Numbered from the stretch's first letter, positions 9,096 through 18,425 are shown. The stretch is 61,614 bases of DNA from Sphingomonas elodea ATCC 31461 (GCF_000226955.1 NZ_AGFU01000017.1:1-61614), one strand, 5' to 3'. Notes: a model not told the origin generated them from the letters alone. A program made the numbers and translations.

Positions 9096-10135
9096 GCGCC
9101 GCCGGCGACGCCTGCCTCGGCGAAGGTCGCCATGCCGTTATGCGCGGCCAGCGCCGAGCGCAGCACGGCGGCGGCGACGGCGGCGCCGCTCGCCTCGCCC
9201 AGCCGCATGTCCAGCCGGAGCAGCGGATCGAGCCCGAGCTGGTCGAGCAGCCGGGCGTGACCGGGCTCGGCCGAGCAATGGCCGGCGATGCAATGGGCGA
9301 CGATGTCCGGTGCCGCTGCCGCCAGCGGCGCGACCGCGGCGCAGCAGATGAACCCGTCGAGCAGCACCGGCACGCCCGCCTGCCGGGCCGCCAGCACGGC
9401 ACCGGCAATCGCCGCGAGTTCGCGCCCGCCGACCCGCCGCAGCGTCTCGAAGGGGCTGCGACCGGCGCCGGCATGATGCGCGATCCCCTGCTCGACGACG
9501 GCGGCCTTGCGGCTGACGCCGGCGCTGTCCAGCCCCGTGCCGGGCCCGGTCCAGTCGCTCGCGCTGCCGCCGAAGCTGCGCAGGCAGAGCGCCGCCGCGG
9601 CGGTGGAATTGGCGATGCCCATCTCGCCGAGCAACAGCAGGTCCGTGGCGGGGGTCACCACCGCCGCGCCCTGGTTGAGCGCGGCCAGACACTCGTCCTC
9701 GGTCATCGCCGCGTTCGCGGTGAAATCCCGGGTCGGTCGGTCGAGCTCGAGGGCGATCACCTCGAGGGGCATGCCGATCGCCCCGGTAAGCGCGTTGATC
9801 GCGGCGCCGCCGTGCGCGAAGTTCGCCACCATCTGCGCGGTCACTTCCGGCGGAAAGGCGCTGACCCCTTGCGCCGCGACTCCGTGGTTGCCGGCGAAGA
9901 CGACCGCCTTGGCGTGGTCTAGCGACGGCCGCTCCCGGCGCTGCCAGCCGGCGAGGAATACGGCGATGTCCTCCAGCCGCCCGAGCGAGCCCGGGGGCTT
10001 GGTCAACTGCTGCTGACGGGCGCGCGCGGCGTCGATGCTGGATGGATCGGCTGCGGGGAGCGCGGCCAGCGCGGCTTCGAACGCGGCGACGGCGGGGAAC
10101 AGGGGGGCGGTCGAAGTGGCGTCTCGCAATGGCAT
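9092..10135 (-). CDS. cobT: Nicotinate-nucleotide--dimethylbenzimidazole phosphoribosyltransferase
   Basis: A 347-aa cytoplasmic enzyme that makes alpha-ribazole phosphate from dimethylbenzimidazole and nicotinate mononucleotide. Recognisable parts are QQQLTKPPGSLGRLEDIA near residues 45-62, VVFAGNHGVAAQGVSAFPPEVT, LLLGEMGIANST, and GFICCAAV..A..IVAHCIAGHCSAEPGH towards the C terminus. The ATG at 10135 has a GGAG ribosome binding site. It is the first gene after the cobalamin riboswitch, about 120 bases downstream of it. Confidence 0.95.
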   Translation of the reverse strand: MPLRDATSTAPLFPAVAAFEAALAALPAADPSSIDAARARQQQLTKPPGSLGRLEDIAVFLAGWQRRERPSLDHAKAVVFAGNHGVAAQGVSAFPPEVTAQMVANFAHGGAAINALTGAIGMPLEVIALELDRPTRDFTANAAMTEDECLAALNQGAAVVTPATDLLLLGEMGIANSTAAAALCLRSFGGSASDWTGPGTGLDSAGVSRKAAVVEQGIAHHAGAGRSPFETLRRVGGRELAAIAGAVLAARQAGVPVLLDGFICCAAVAPLAAAAPDIVAHCIAGHCSAEPGHARLLDQLGLDPLLRLDMRLGEASGAAVAAAVLRSALAAHNGMATFAEAGVAGGA

Positions 10136-10253
10136 TCCCGGCTCCAGCAACAGATACGCGCCGGCCGCGGAGGATCCGCGCCCGGTTCGGCTTCGTCGCT
10201 CGAACGGAAGACCGCGCTGCGGCCGCACCCTGGACCGAGCGTGAGCGACTCCC

Positions 10254-10435
10254 CTTGCCGGCAGGTCTCCTGGCTCGCGGGTCTCGGCGGTTCGGGCGCC
10301 TTCTCGGGATCGCTCCCAATGGCCTGTGCCCGGCCGCTCTCCGCCTACAGTTGCAGGGGCAGCTGCGGAGTAGGACGCCGAGGCGCCCGCACCGCATTCC
10401 CTCTGGGGCCCCGCGGGGCACCGGCATGGACAGGA
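10254..10435 (-). promoter_or_regulatory. Cobalamin riboswitch
   Basis: The minus strand carries the B12 box AGCCAGGAGACCTGCC (10260-10275). Upstream of it, in the right order, are the other conserved pieces of the aptamer: GGTGCC (10417-10422), AGGGAATGCGGTGC, CCGCAGCTGCCCCTGCAACTG and the GGGAGCGATCCCGAGAAGG region. This is the standard adenosylcobalamin aptamer in front of cobT. Binding should lower expression of the seven-gene cob operon when cobalamin is plentiful. The edges are approximate. Confidence 0.95.
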
Positions 10436-10486
10436 AGGTCAAACCTTCGCGGCCGCTCTAGCGGTGCGCCGGGCGCGGCGCCAGCC

Positions 10487-10942
10487 TTAATGGGGGCGTT
10501 CGAGCGCCGGCGGCAGCAGGACTTCGATGCGTGCGATGAGCCCGAACAATGCGTCGATCGCATCCACGCCGCCGCCCAGTGCCTGCACCGATTCCAGCTG
10601 GTGATGGGCGCGCTGGATCGCGCGGGTCGTGCCGGCGATGTCGGGCACCTCGGCCAAGAGCGCCTCGCTGCGGTGAAGCCGCACCAGCAGCCAGGCGAGC
10701 TTGTGTGCGAGGTCGATCAGCTGGATTCGCTCGGAGGACAGGAACATCCAGCTTCCGGTCGAGGCGATCACGGCGCTGGAAAGCCGGTCGAGGGCGGCGA
10801 GCAGGTGGCGCGGGCTGGAGCCGCCGTTGCGGGGCAGGGGGTCCAGATCCTGTATGATGGCCTCCGGCTCGATCCCGCGCGGGCTGCGTCGGCCGCGGCT
10901 CCAACCGCCAAGCATGGCTTGCTTCAAACGTGGCATGTGCAT
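10487..10942 (-). CDS. Hypothetical protein (151 aa)
   Basis: I do not recognise this protein. It looks coding: after a basic N terminus it has regular amphipathic helices (LLAALDRLSSAVIAS, LIDLAHKLAWLLVRLHRSEALLAEVPDIAGT) and no signal peptide or membrane segment. It lies upstream of the cobalamin riboswitch on the same strand and divergent from the two-component genes. The start could be either of two ATGs two codons apart. Two overlapping longer frames in this region, one on each strand, look non-coding. Confidence 0.6.
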   Translation of the reverse strand: MHMPRLKQAMLGGWSRGRRSPRGIEPEAIIQDLDPLPRNGGSSPRHLLAALDRLSSAVIASTGSWMFLSSERIQLIDLAHKLAWLLVRLHRSEALLAEVPDIAGTTRAIQRAHHQLESVQALGGGVDAIDALFGLIARIEVLLPPALERPH

Positions 10943-11067
10943 GGCGATTCTTCCCGAGCTGCGGATGGCGTCCTAGCCCAGCGAGGGAGGGCGGCTCGTG
11001 ACACGCGTCACGCCAGATGGTTGCACGGCGTTGACCATCACCGGCAGGAACCCTAGGTTTCCTCCCG

Positions 11068-11799
11068 ATGTATGCAGGTGAACCCCCGCTGACCCTTCCC
11101 ACGATCGTGCTGGTCGAGGATGATCCCCAGTTGCGCACGCTCACCGCGCGCGCGCTCCAGGAGAATGGCTACACCGTGCGCCCGGCCTCGTCCGCGCCCG
11201 AAATGTGGCTGGCGCTCGACCAGGGACCGGTGGACCTCGTGCTGCTCGACGTGATGCTGCCGGGCACGAGCGGCATCGACCTGTGCCGCGCGATCCGCCA
11301 GAAGAGCTCGGTCCCGATCATCTTCATCTCGGCCAAGGGCAGCGAGACCGATCGCGTGGTGGGCCTGGAACTCGGCGCGGACGATTACCTGGCCAAGCCG
11401 TTCGGCACGCGCGAGCTGGTCGCGCGGGTACGCGCGGTGCTCCGCCGCGGTGCCGGCGAGCGTGACGCGACCGAGCGGCCGAAGGGCGAGATCCACTTCG
11501 ACGGCTGGACGGTAAACCTGCCGCGCCGCGAGCTCCTGTCTCCCACCGGTGCGGTGGTGGACCTGACCGGCGCCGAGTTCGACCTGCTGGTGACCTTGTG
11601 CGACCATGCCGGCCGCGTGATCTCGCGCGAGCGGCTGATCGAGCTGTCGCGCACCCGGCTGGGCGACAGCTCGGATCGCAGCATCGACGTGCTGGTCAGC
11701 CGGCTGCGGCGGAAGCTCTCCGATGCGGGCCACCAGGCGCCGATCGTTACCGTGCGCGGCATCGGCTATACGCTCAACGTCCCCGTGACGCGCGCTTGA
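11068..11799 (+). CDS. OmpR-family response regulator
   Basis: A 243-aa DNA-binding regulator. The receiver domain (about residues 12-125) has the acidic pair in VEDD, the phospho-acceptor Asp61 in LLDVMLPG and the conserved lysine in YLAKPFG. The C-terminal winged helix (about 145-240) ends with the family signature TVRGIGYTLN. It overlaps the sensor kinase start at TTGA, so the two are co-translated. Nothing in the sequence shows its regulon; the nearest downstream genes are a carbonic anhydrase and a SulP transporter. Confidence 0.92.
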   Translation: MYAGEPPLTLPTIVLVEDDPQLRTLTARALQENGYTVRPASSAPEMWLALDQGPVDLVLLDVMLPGTSGIDLCRAIRQKSSVPIIFISAKGSETDRVVGLELGADDYLAKPFGTRELVARVRAVLRRGAGERDATERPKGEIHFDGWTVNLPRRELLSPTGAVVDLTGAEFDLLVTLCDHAGRVISRERLIELSRTRLGDSSDRSIDVLVSRLRRKLSDAGHQAPIVTVRGIGYTLNVPVTRA

Positions 11800-13121
11800 G
11801 GGCGTTCCTCCGCCGCCCCTCGGGATTGATCGGGCAGGTCTTCGCGATCCTGCTGCTGACGATCCTCATCGAATTCGCCGTCTCCACCCTGCTCTACGAG
11901 CGCGCCAGCCAGTTCGCCGTGCGCGACGACGAGGCGCGGCGGCTGGCCGAGCATCTGGTGATCGCGCGCAAGCTGCTCGCCGAGCAGCCGCCCGCCCGGC
12001 GCGACGCACTGGCGCTGGAGTTCACCACCTCGCGCTACGAGGTGCGGTGGATGCCGCAGCTGCCCACCGCCCTGCGTCAGCAGCCGGACCTCGACCGGCT
12101 GTACGAACAGGTGGTGCTGTGGGAGCCGAGCCTGGCGATGGACGGCCTCCGCCTGCGGCTGACCTCGCAGGGGAGCCGCGCGCTGATCGTGGGCGCGGTG
12201 CCGATGCCCGATGGCAGCTGGATGTATTTCCGTACGCGCGAGCAGATGCACGCGGCCGACCTTGGTGCGTCGCGGGTATTGCTGGCACTCGCCCCGGCGC
12301 TGGCGCTGATCCTGATCAGCGGCGTGCTGCTGCGACGGATGCTGCTGCCGATGCGGCGCCTCGCCGTCGCCGCCGATCGGTTCGGGGCCGGCAATGTGGT
12401 GGAGGTGAAGGAGGCGGGGCCGAAGGAACTGCGGCGCGTGATCAGCGCGTTCAACCGGATGCAGGAGCGCATCCAGCGGCTGATCGCCGATCGCACCCAG
12501 GCGCTTGCCGCCGTCGGGCACGACATGCGCACGCCGCTTGCCCGGCTGCGGTTGCGCGCGGATGCCATCACCGACCCCGACGTGCATGCGGCGGTGGAGA
12601 CCGACATCACCGAGATGGAGGCGATGATCGCCTCGCTGCTCGCCTTTCTGGGCGGCGAGGGGGACAAGGAGCCCCCGGCTCGGGTGGACCTTGCGGTGCT
12701 GTGCGCAACGATCGCCGACGACAATGCCGATCATGGCCGCGACGTCGAATATGACGGCCCCGACCATTTCGAGCAGGTGCTGCGCCCGCTCATGCTGAAG
12801 CGGGCGCTCAACAATCTGGTCGACAATGCCGTGCATTATGCGGGCCAGTGCTGCATCCGGCTGGTGCCGCTGCCGGGCGCGGTGGCGCTGCGGGTGGAGG
12901 ACAAGGGGCCGGGCATCCCCGAGGAGGAACTCCAACGGGTGATGCAGCCGTTCGTCCGGCTGGATGCCGCCCGGTCGCGCGATACGGTGGGCTTCGGGCT
13001 CGGCCTGTCCATCGTCGCGCGGGCGGCGGAGGCGGAGGGCGGCGCGTTCCGGCTGACCAATCGGGAGGGCGGCGGTCTCTGCGCCGAGATCCTCCTGCCG
13101 CGCGACGGCTCGCTGGCGTAG
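11796..13121 (+). CDS. Sensor histidine kinase (EnvZ-like)
   Basis: A 441-aa membrane kinase reading from a TTG at 11796 that overlaps the regulator stop codon. No in-frame ATG or GTG gives a better start. There are two membrane helices (about 14-32 and 161-180) around a periplasmic domain of roughly 125 residues, then HAMP, the H-box GHDMRTPLARLR (His242), the N-box NNLVDNAVHY, DKGPGIP, and the GFGLGLSIV ATP-binding motif. It should phosphorylate the upstream regulator; the stimulus is unknown. Confidence 0.9.
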   Translation: MRAFLRRPSGLIGQVFAILLLTILIEFAVSTLLYERASQFAVRDDEARRLAEHLVIARKLLAEQPPARRDALALEFTTSRYEVRWMPQLPTALRQQPDLDRLYEQVVLWEPSLAMDGLRLRLTSQGSRALIVGAVPMPDGSWMYFRTREQMHAADLGASRVLLALAPALALILISGVLLRRMLLPMRRLAVAADRFGAGNVVEVKEAGPKELRRVISAFNRMQERIQRLIADRTQALAAVGHDMRTPLARLRLRADAITDPDVHAAVETDITEMEAMIASLLAFLGGEGDKEPPARVDLAVLCATIADDNADHGRDVEYDGPDHFEQVLRPLMLKRALNNLVDNAVHYAGQCCIRLVPLPGAVALRVEDKGPGIPEEELQRVMQPFVRLDAARSRDTVGFGLGLSIVARAAEAEGGAFRLTNREGGGLCAEILLPRDGSLA

Positions 13122-13224
13122 CAACGTTTACTTACGAATCCGCCGCGATGCAGCAATTGCTTGTGCTTAGTTTGGTCTCCTGACGAAATGCCCGCGCCGC
13201 GGGCCGGTACCCAGGAGCCAAGCC

Positions 13225-13920
13225 GTGAACGAAGTGATCGGACGCGTCGTCGATTTCGAGAAGCAGGTCTTCCCGAACCAGCACGCCCTCTATTCCAAGC
13301 TCGCCACCCATGGGCAGAGCCCGAAGGCGCTGATGATCTCCTGCGCGGACTCCCGTGTGGTTCCGGAGCACATCATCCAGGCGAACCCCGGCGACCTGTT
13401 CGTCTGCCGGAACGCCGGCAACATCGTGCCGCCCTTCGCCACCCAGAATGGCGGCGTTTCCTCGACGGTGGAATATGCCGTCGCGGCGCTGGGCGTGCGC
13501 GACATCATCGTCTGCGGCCATTCGGACTGTGGCGCGATGAAGGCGCTGATGAACCCGGAAATGCTGGAAGGCATGCCGAACGTCACCGCCTGGCTGCGCC
13601 ACAGCCACGCCGCCAAGTGCGTCGTCGACGGCGGTTATGACAAGCTGGACGCGGCCGACAAGGTCCGCACCGCGGCACTGGAGAACGTGGTCGTACAGCT
13701 CGCCCATCTGCGCACCCATCCGTCGGTCGCGGCGGGTATCGCGCGCGGCGAGATCGCGCTGCACGGCTGGTTCGTCGATATCGGCGCGGGCATGGTGCTG
13801 GGCCTGGACGGCGAAAGCGGCCGCTTCGTTCCGATCCGCGAGGATCGTGCCATGCCGGTCGCACTGCCGGCCGGCCAGCGGCTCGCGCGCGACGTCGCGC
13901 TGGCGGAGGCAGCCGAATGA
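13225..13920 (+). CDS. Beta-class carbonic anhydrase
   Basis: A 231-aa cytoplasmic zinc enzyme interconverting CO2 and bicarbonate. The zinc ligands Cys40, His99 and Cys102 are present in SCADSRV and VCGHSDCGAMKAL, with the catalytic Asp42/Arg44 dyad. The GTG start at 13225 follows an AGGAG site. Its last codon overlaps the start of the SulP transporter gene (ATGA), so the pair is probably one functional unit for inorganic carbon supply. A 100-base spacer separates it from the sensor kinase. Confidence 0.94.
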   Translation: MNEVIGRVVDFEKQVFPNQHALYSKLATHGQSPKALMISCADSRVVPEHIIQANPGDLFVCRNAGNIVPPFATQNGGVSSTVEYAVAALGVRDIIVCGHSDCGAMKALMNPEMLEGMPNVTAWLRHSHAAKCVVDGGYDKLDAADKVRTAALENVVVQLAHLRTHPSVAAGIARGEIALHGWFVDIGAGMVLGLDGESGRFVPIREDRAMPVALPAGQRLARDVALAEAAE

Positions 13921-15428
13921 CCATGGTCGCCGAAGCACCGAAGCCGAAGAGCTTCGTGCGCGACTTCACGGCGTCCATCGTCGTGTTCCTGGTGGCCATG
14001 CCGCTGTGCATGGGCATTGCCATCGCCTCGGGCGTGCCGCCCGAAAAGGGCCTGGTCACCGGCATCATCGGTGGCCTGGTCGTGGGCCTGCTCGCCGGTT
14101 CCCCGCTCCAGGTGAGCGGCCCTGCGGCGGGTCTTGCCGTCATCGTGTTCGAGTTGGTGCGCGAGCAGGGGCTTTCCGCGCTCGGCCCGATCCTCATCCT
14201 CGCCGGCGCCATCCAGGTGGTGGCCGGTGTGTTGCGCGTCGGCGGCTGGTTCCGCGCGATTTCCCCCGCCGTCGTCCACGGCATGCTGGCGGGCATCGGC
14301 ATCCTGATCGTGGTCGGCCAGTATCATGTGCTGTTCGATGCCAAGCCGCTGTCCAACGGCCTTGCCAACCTGTCGGCCATGCCCGGCCGTCTGCTCGGCC
14401 TCTCCACCAGCCTCGCCTCCGCCGAGATGGCGCTGGGCCTGGGCCTGCTGACCATCGCCACGATGATCGGCTGGGACAAGTTCAAGCCTGCCGCGGTCAA
14501 GCTGGTGCCCGGCGCGCTGGTCGGCGTGGTTGCGGCGACGCTGGTGGCGTTCAGCCTCGGCCTCGACGTGACCCGGGTCGCGGTACCGTCGAACATCGTC
14601 TCGGCGATCGCGCTCCCGGAAAACGGCTTCTTCGCCAAGTGGCTGGACCCGCAGGTCATCACCGCCGCGATCGCGCTTGCCTTCATCGCCAGCGCCGAGA
14701 CCCTGCTGTCGGCCGCCGCGGTCGATCGCATGCACGACGGCGTTCGCACCAACTACAACAAGGAGCTGCGCGCACAGGGTATCGGCAACCTGCTGTGCGG
14801 TGTCGCCGGCGCTCTGCCGATGACCGGCGTCATCGTCCGCAGCTCGGCCAACGTCCAGGCCGGCGCGCAGACCCGCTGGTCGGCGGTGCTGCACGGCGCC
14901 TGGATCCTCGGCTTCGTCGCGCTGCTGCCCTGGCTGCTGCGCGAGATCCCGATGGCGGCGCTGGGTGCGGTGCTGGTCGTGACCGGTGTGAAGCTCGTCA
15001 ACCTCAAGCATGTCCGCCACCTGTTCGCCCAGTACGGCGTGCTGCCGGCAGCGATCTGGGCAGTGACCTGCGCGCTCGTCGTGACGCAGGATCTGCTGAC
15101 CGGCGTGCTGGTCGGGATCGCGCTTTCGCTGCTCGAACTGGTGCCGAATCTTCGCCGGCTCGGCCTAAAGGTCGACCAGCAGGAGGAAGCCGGTGCCCAC
15201 CGCATCGCGCTGGCGGGTTCGGCGACCTTCATCACGCTGCCCAAGCTCTCCGATCGGCTCGAATCGGTTCCCGGCGGCAAGTCGGTGCTGCTCGACGTCT
15301 CGCGGCTGGACGCCGTCGATCACAGCTGCGCCGAGCTGCTGAAGGATTGGCTCCAGCGCCGTCGTGCGGGCGGATCGCCGGTGGAATTGCGCGGGGCCGG
15401 CGGCAAGACCGCCGTGCTCGCCAGCTAA
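13917..15428 (+). CDS. SulP-family anion transporter, candidate bicarbonate transporter
   Basis: A 503-aa inner membrane protein with about 10-14 helices and the SulP entry signature (ASIVVFLVAMPLCMGIAIASG, about residues 20-40; SGPAAGLAVIV, about 66-76). A C-terminal STAS-like domain follows residue 420 (VLLDVSRLDAVDHSCAELLKDWL). SulP proteins move sulfate or bicarbonate. The overlap with a carbonic anhydrase gene points to bicarbonate, but this is inference from context. Confidence 0.88.
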   Translation: MTMVAEAPKPKSFVRDFTASIVVFLVAMPLCMGIAIASGVPPEKGLVTGIIGGLVVGLLAGSPLQVSGPAAGLAVIVFELVREQGLSALGPILILAGAIQVVAGVLRVGGWFRAISPAVVHGMLAGIGILIVVGQYHVLFDAKPLSNGLANLSAMPGRLLGLSTSLASAEMALGLGLLTIATMIGWDKFKPAAVKLVPGALVGVVAATLVAFSLGLDVTRVAVPSNIVSAIALPENGFFAKWLDPQVITAAIALAFIASAETLLSAAAVDRMHDGVRTNYNKELRAQGIGNLLCGVAGALPMTGVIVRSSANVQAGAQTRWSAVLHGAWILGFVALLPWLLREIPMAALGAVLVVTGVKLVNLKHVRHLFAQYGVLPAAIWAVTCALVVTQDLLTGVLVGIALSLLELVPNLRRLGLKVDQQEEAGAHRIALAGSATFITLPKLSDRLESVPGGKSVLLDVSRLDAVDHSCAELLKDWLQRRRAGGSPVELRGAGGKTAVLAS

Positions 15429-15449
15429 CGAAGCATACCCCGAAGACCT

Positions 15450-15485
15450 GGGGCGGCTTGCCATCGGCAAGTCGCCCCTTTTTTT
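15450..15485 (+). terminator. Intrinsic terminator after the SulP gene
   Basis: A 13-bp stem (GGGGCGGCTTGCC with GGCAAGTCGCCCC, one G-T pair) with a three-base loop is followed by seven T residues. It lies 22 bases after the transporter stop codon and directly before the convergent end of the Kup gene. Confidence 0.9.
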
Positions 15486-15487
15486 GT

Positions 15488-17386
15488 TCAGATCTCCAGC
15501 TGGCTGCCCAGCTCGACCACGCGATTGGTCGGGAGCTTGAAGAACTCCATCGCGCTCTCCGCATTCCGGACCATCCAGGCGAACAGCTTCTCCCGCCAGA
15601 TCGCCATGCCGGGCCGGGACGAGGGCAGCAGCGTCTGCCGGGCGAGGAAGTAGCTGGTCTCCATCGGCCGGAACGGCGCACCGCAATCGCGGATCGCGGC
15701 GAGTGCCGCGGGCACGTCCACCTCGTCCATGAAGCCATAGTGCAGCACCACGCGGAAGAAGCCTTCGCCCAGTGCCTCCATCGAGGTGCATTCCTTGCCC
15801 ACCACATGCGGCACCTGCTCGATCGCGACGGTCAGCAATACGATGCGCTCGTGCAGCACCTTGTTGTGCTTCAGGTTGTGGAGCAGGGCAGGGGGAATGC
15901 TGTCCGGCGTGGAGGTGAGGAACACCGCCGTGCCCTTCACCCGCGCGGCCGACTGCGCGGCGGAGCGGATGAACAGGGCGATCGGCATGGCCCCCTCCTG
16001 CAGCCGGGCCAGCACCAGCCGGCGCCCGCGCGACCAGGTGGTCAGCAGCACGAAGGCGACCGCCGCGACGAGCAGCGGGAACCAGCCGCCATCGGGGATC
16101 TTGGTGATGTTCGAGGCGAAATAGGCGCCGTCGATCAGCAGGAAGATGCCGGTGACCGTACCCGCGAGCAGCGGATGCCATTTCCACACCGCGAAGGTCA
16201 GCACGCCCAGCATGCAGGCGGTGATGAACATCGTGCCGGTCACCGCGATGCCATAGGCCGAGGCGAGGTTGCTCGAGCTGCGGAAGCCGAGCGCCAGCAG
16301 CACCACCATCACCAGCAGGCCCCAGTTGACCAGCGGCACATAGACCTGGCCGGCTGCCTTGGCGCTGGTGTGGAGGATGCGCAGACGCGGCAGGAAACCG
16401 AGCTGCACCGCCTGCTGCGATACGGAGAAGGCGCCCGAGATCACCGCCTGGCTGGCGATCACCGTCGCCATGGTGGCGAGGATGACGAGCGGCAGGCGGC
16501 CCCATTCCGGTGCCATCAGGAAGAACGGGTTCTCGATCAGCGCCGGGTTGCGCAGGATCGCCGCCGACTGGCCCAGATAGTTGAGCATCAGGCACGGGAA
16601 GGCGATGTAGAGCCACGACACCATGATCGCCCGGCGGCCGAAATGGCCCATATCGGCATAGAGGGCCTCAGCGCCCGTCACGGCGAGCACCACCGATCCC
16701 AGCGCCAGGAAGGCGAGGCCGGGATCCAGCGTGAAGAACTTCACCGCGTACCAGGGGTTCAGCGCCCACAGGATCTCGGGTGCGGCAAGGATGCCGCGGA
16801 TGCCGAGTATGGCGATCACCGCGAAATAGACCAGCATCACCGGTCCGAACAGCTTGCCGACCGCCGCCGTGCCGCGCGCCTGGATGGCGAACAGGGCGAC
16901 GAGGATCGCCACCGTCACCGGCAGCACCAGCGGGGCCAACCCCTGTTGCACGGTGGTGAGGCCCTCCACCGCCGAGAGCACCGACACCGCCGGCGTGATG
17001 ATCGCATCGCCGTAGAACAGCGCCGTGGCGATCACCCCGGTCAGCGTGATGGCGAGCCGCCAGCGGCTATCGTCCATCTTCCGCGTGATCAGCGCCAGCA
17101 GCGCGAGGCTTCCGCCTTCGCCGCGATTGTCGGCGCGCAGGATGAGCGCGACATATTTGATCGTGACGATGGACGTCATCGTCCAGAAGATCAGCGACAG
17201 CACACCGTAGATGTGCGGCGGATCCAGGGCCAGCCGGTGGTGGCCGATGAAACTTTCCTTGAGCGAATAGAGCGGCGACGTACCGATGTCGCCGAAGACC
17301 ACGCCGATCGCGCCGACCGCGAGCGCGGCGAACCGTTCCTGATGCGCATGCGCGGGGACTGCCCCGTCGCTCGCTGACTGCTCCAC
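15488..17386 (-). CDS. kup: Kup-family low-affinity potassium transporter
   Basis: A 632-aa inner membrane K+:H+ symporter. The helix 1 signature [13 protein letters not shown] lies just after a short cytoplasmic N terminus. Twelve hydrophobic segments follow, with [18 protein letters not shown] in the second to third helix region, then the usual long hydrophilic C-terminal domain. I chose the GTG at 17386 because it has a GGAGA ribosome binding site and gives the family's normal length; an in-frame extension to 17479 is possible. The gene is convergent with the SulP operon. Confidence 0.92.
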   Translation of the reverse strand: MEQSASDGAVPAHAHQERFAALAVGAIGVVFGDIGTSPLYSLKESFIGHHRLALDPPHIYGVLSLIFWTMTSIVTIKYVALILRADNRGEGGSLALLALITRKMDDSRWRLAITLTGVIATALFYGDAIITPAVSVLSAVEGLTTVQQGLAPLVLPVTVAILVALFAIQARGTAAVGKLFGPVMLVYFAVIAILGIRGILAAPEILWALNPWYAVKFFTLDPGLAFLALGSVVLAVTGAEALYADMGHFGRRAIMVSWLYIAFPCLMLNYLGQSAAILRNPALIENPFFLMAPEWGRLPLVILATMATVIASQAVISGAFSVSQQAVQLGFLPRLRILHTSAKAAGQVYVPLVNWGLLVMVVLLALGFRSSSNLASAYGIAVTGTMFITACMLGVLTFAVWKWHPLLAGTVTGIFLLIDGAYFASNITKIPDGGWFPLLVAAVAFVLLTTWSRGRRLVLARLQEGAMPIALFIRSAAQSAARVKGTAVFLTSTPDSIPPALLHNLKHNKVLHERIVLLTVAIEQVPHVVGKECTSMEALGEGFFRVVLHYGFMDEVDVPAALAAIRDCGAPFRPMETSYFLARQTLLPSSRPGMAIWREKLFAWMVRNAESAMEFFKLPTNRVVELGSQLEI

Positions 17387-17529
17387 TACAGGTCTCCGCC
17401 CCGACTGATTCGGGGTGCCACGCGGTACGCCTGCCGATTTTCGCATGCCAGTGGCAACGCGGCCAGGGGCCCGTCCCACCGGTGGATTTCAGGACAGGTG
17501 TGGCGTGTTTCCGATACCCCGAAAGGAAA

Positions 17530-17558
17530 GGGCCGCACCGATCGCTCGGTACGGCCCC
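17530..17558 (-). terminator. Terminator of the rpsF-rpsR-rplI operon
   Basis: An inverted repeat (GGCCG..ACCG with CGGT..CGGCC, one mismatch) lies 25 bases after the rplI stop codon. On the minus strand it is followed by a T-rich CTTTCCTTTC stretch. It separates the ribosomal protein genes from kup. Confidence 0.65.
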
Positions 17559-17582
17559 CTGCCTTGGTGCTTTTCGAGAGCC

Positions 17583-18176
17583 TCAGCCCTGCGCGTCGTC
17601 CGCGGCAGGTGCTTCGGTCGCGATCTCGCCCGGCTCGGCGTTGGGATCATAATCCTCGGTGAAGCCGGTCTCTTCGCGCTCGAACATCGCCGCCGTGACG
17701 TCGACGCCCTGCGCCTGCATCTCGGCTTCTTCCGGCGAACGTGCGACGTTGACCTTGATGGTCACCGCGACTTCCGGGTGCAGCGCAACGCGCACTTCGT
17801 ACACGCCGATCGCCTTGATCGGGCGATCGAGCACGATCTGCGCCTTGTTGACCTTGTGGCCGTCGGCGGTCAGCACGTCGACCAGGTCGCGCACCGCGAC
17901 CGAGCCGTACAGCTGGCCGGTGTTCGACGCCTGACGGATCAGGGTCACCGAAACGCCCTCGAGCGTCTTCGATTCCTTCTCGGCCTCGACGCGACGGGTC
18001 GCGTTCTCGGCTTCGATGCGCTCACGATTGGCTTCGAAGACCTTGCGGTTGGCTTCGTTGGCGCGGAGCGCCTTCTTGCGCGGCAGGAGGAAGTTACGGG
18101 CAAAGCCGTCCTTCACCTTCACCACGTCGCCGATGTGGCCGAGCTTCTCAACGCGCTCCAGCAGAATGACTTCCAT
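17583..18176 (-). CDS. rplI: 50S ribosomal protein L9 (bL9)
   Basis: A 197-aa protein with the canonical L9 N-terminal domain (MEVILLERVEKLGHIGDVVKV, then KDGFARNFLLPRKKA), the long connecting helix, and the C-terminal domain (LYGSV..RDLVDVL, ALHPEV). An acidic tail beyond residue 160 is longer than in E. coli and common in this lineage. It is the last gene of the S6-S18-L9 operon, 11 bases after rpsR. Confidence 0.97.
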   Translation of the reverse strand: MEVILLERVEKLGHIGDVVKVKDGFARNFLLPRKKALRANEANRKVFEANRERIEAENATRRVEAEKESKTLEGVSVTLIRQASNTGQLYGSVAVRDLVDVLTADGHKVNKAQIVLDRPIKAIGVYEVRVALHPEVAVTIKVNVARSPEEAEMQAQGVDVTAAMFEREETGFTEDYDPNAEPGEIATEAPAADDAQG

Positions 18177-18187
18177 GGATCCGCTCC

Positions 18188-18412
18188 TTACTTAACGATG
18201 TAGGGCAGCAGGCCCAGGTGACGGGCGCGCTTGATGGCCTGGGCCAGCTCGCGCTGCTTCTTCGCGCTCACCGAGGTGATGCGCGAGGGTACGATCTTGC
18301 CGCGCTCGGAGACGAAGCCCTGCAGCAGGCGGACGTCCTTGTAATCGATCCGGGGCGCATCCTTCGCGGAGAAGGGGCAGCTCTTGCGGCGGCGGAAAAA
18401 CGGTCGTGCCAT
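18188..18412 (-). CDS. rpsR: 30S ribosomal protein S18 (bS18)
   Basis: A 74-aa basic protein of the small subunit platform that pairs with S6. It has the typical N-terminal [11 protein letters not shown] and the core [46 protein letters not shown]. It sits between rpsF and rplI with 13 and 11 bases of spacing. Confidence 0.97.
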   Translation of the reverse strand: MARPFFRRRKSCPFSAKDAPRIDYKDVRLLQGFVSERGKIVPSRITSVSAKKQRELAQAIKRARHLGLLPYIVK

Positions 18413-18425
18413 GGTCTATCGCTCC

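Noticed and set aside
10241-11056. A plus-strand frame of 271 codons across the cob leader
   Set aside because: It reads through the cobalamin riboswitch on the opposite strand and shows no protein-like pattern.
13637-17377. A 1246-codon plus-strand open frame
   Set aside because: It runs through the carbonic anhydrase and SulP genes in another frame and antisense to kup. It is Arg/Gln/His-rich with no domains; the genes it crosses are unambiguous.
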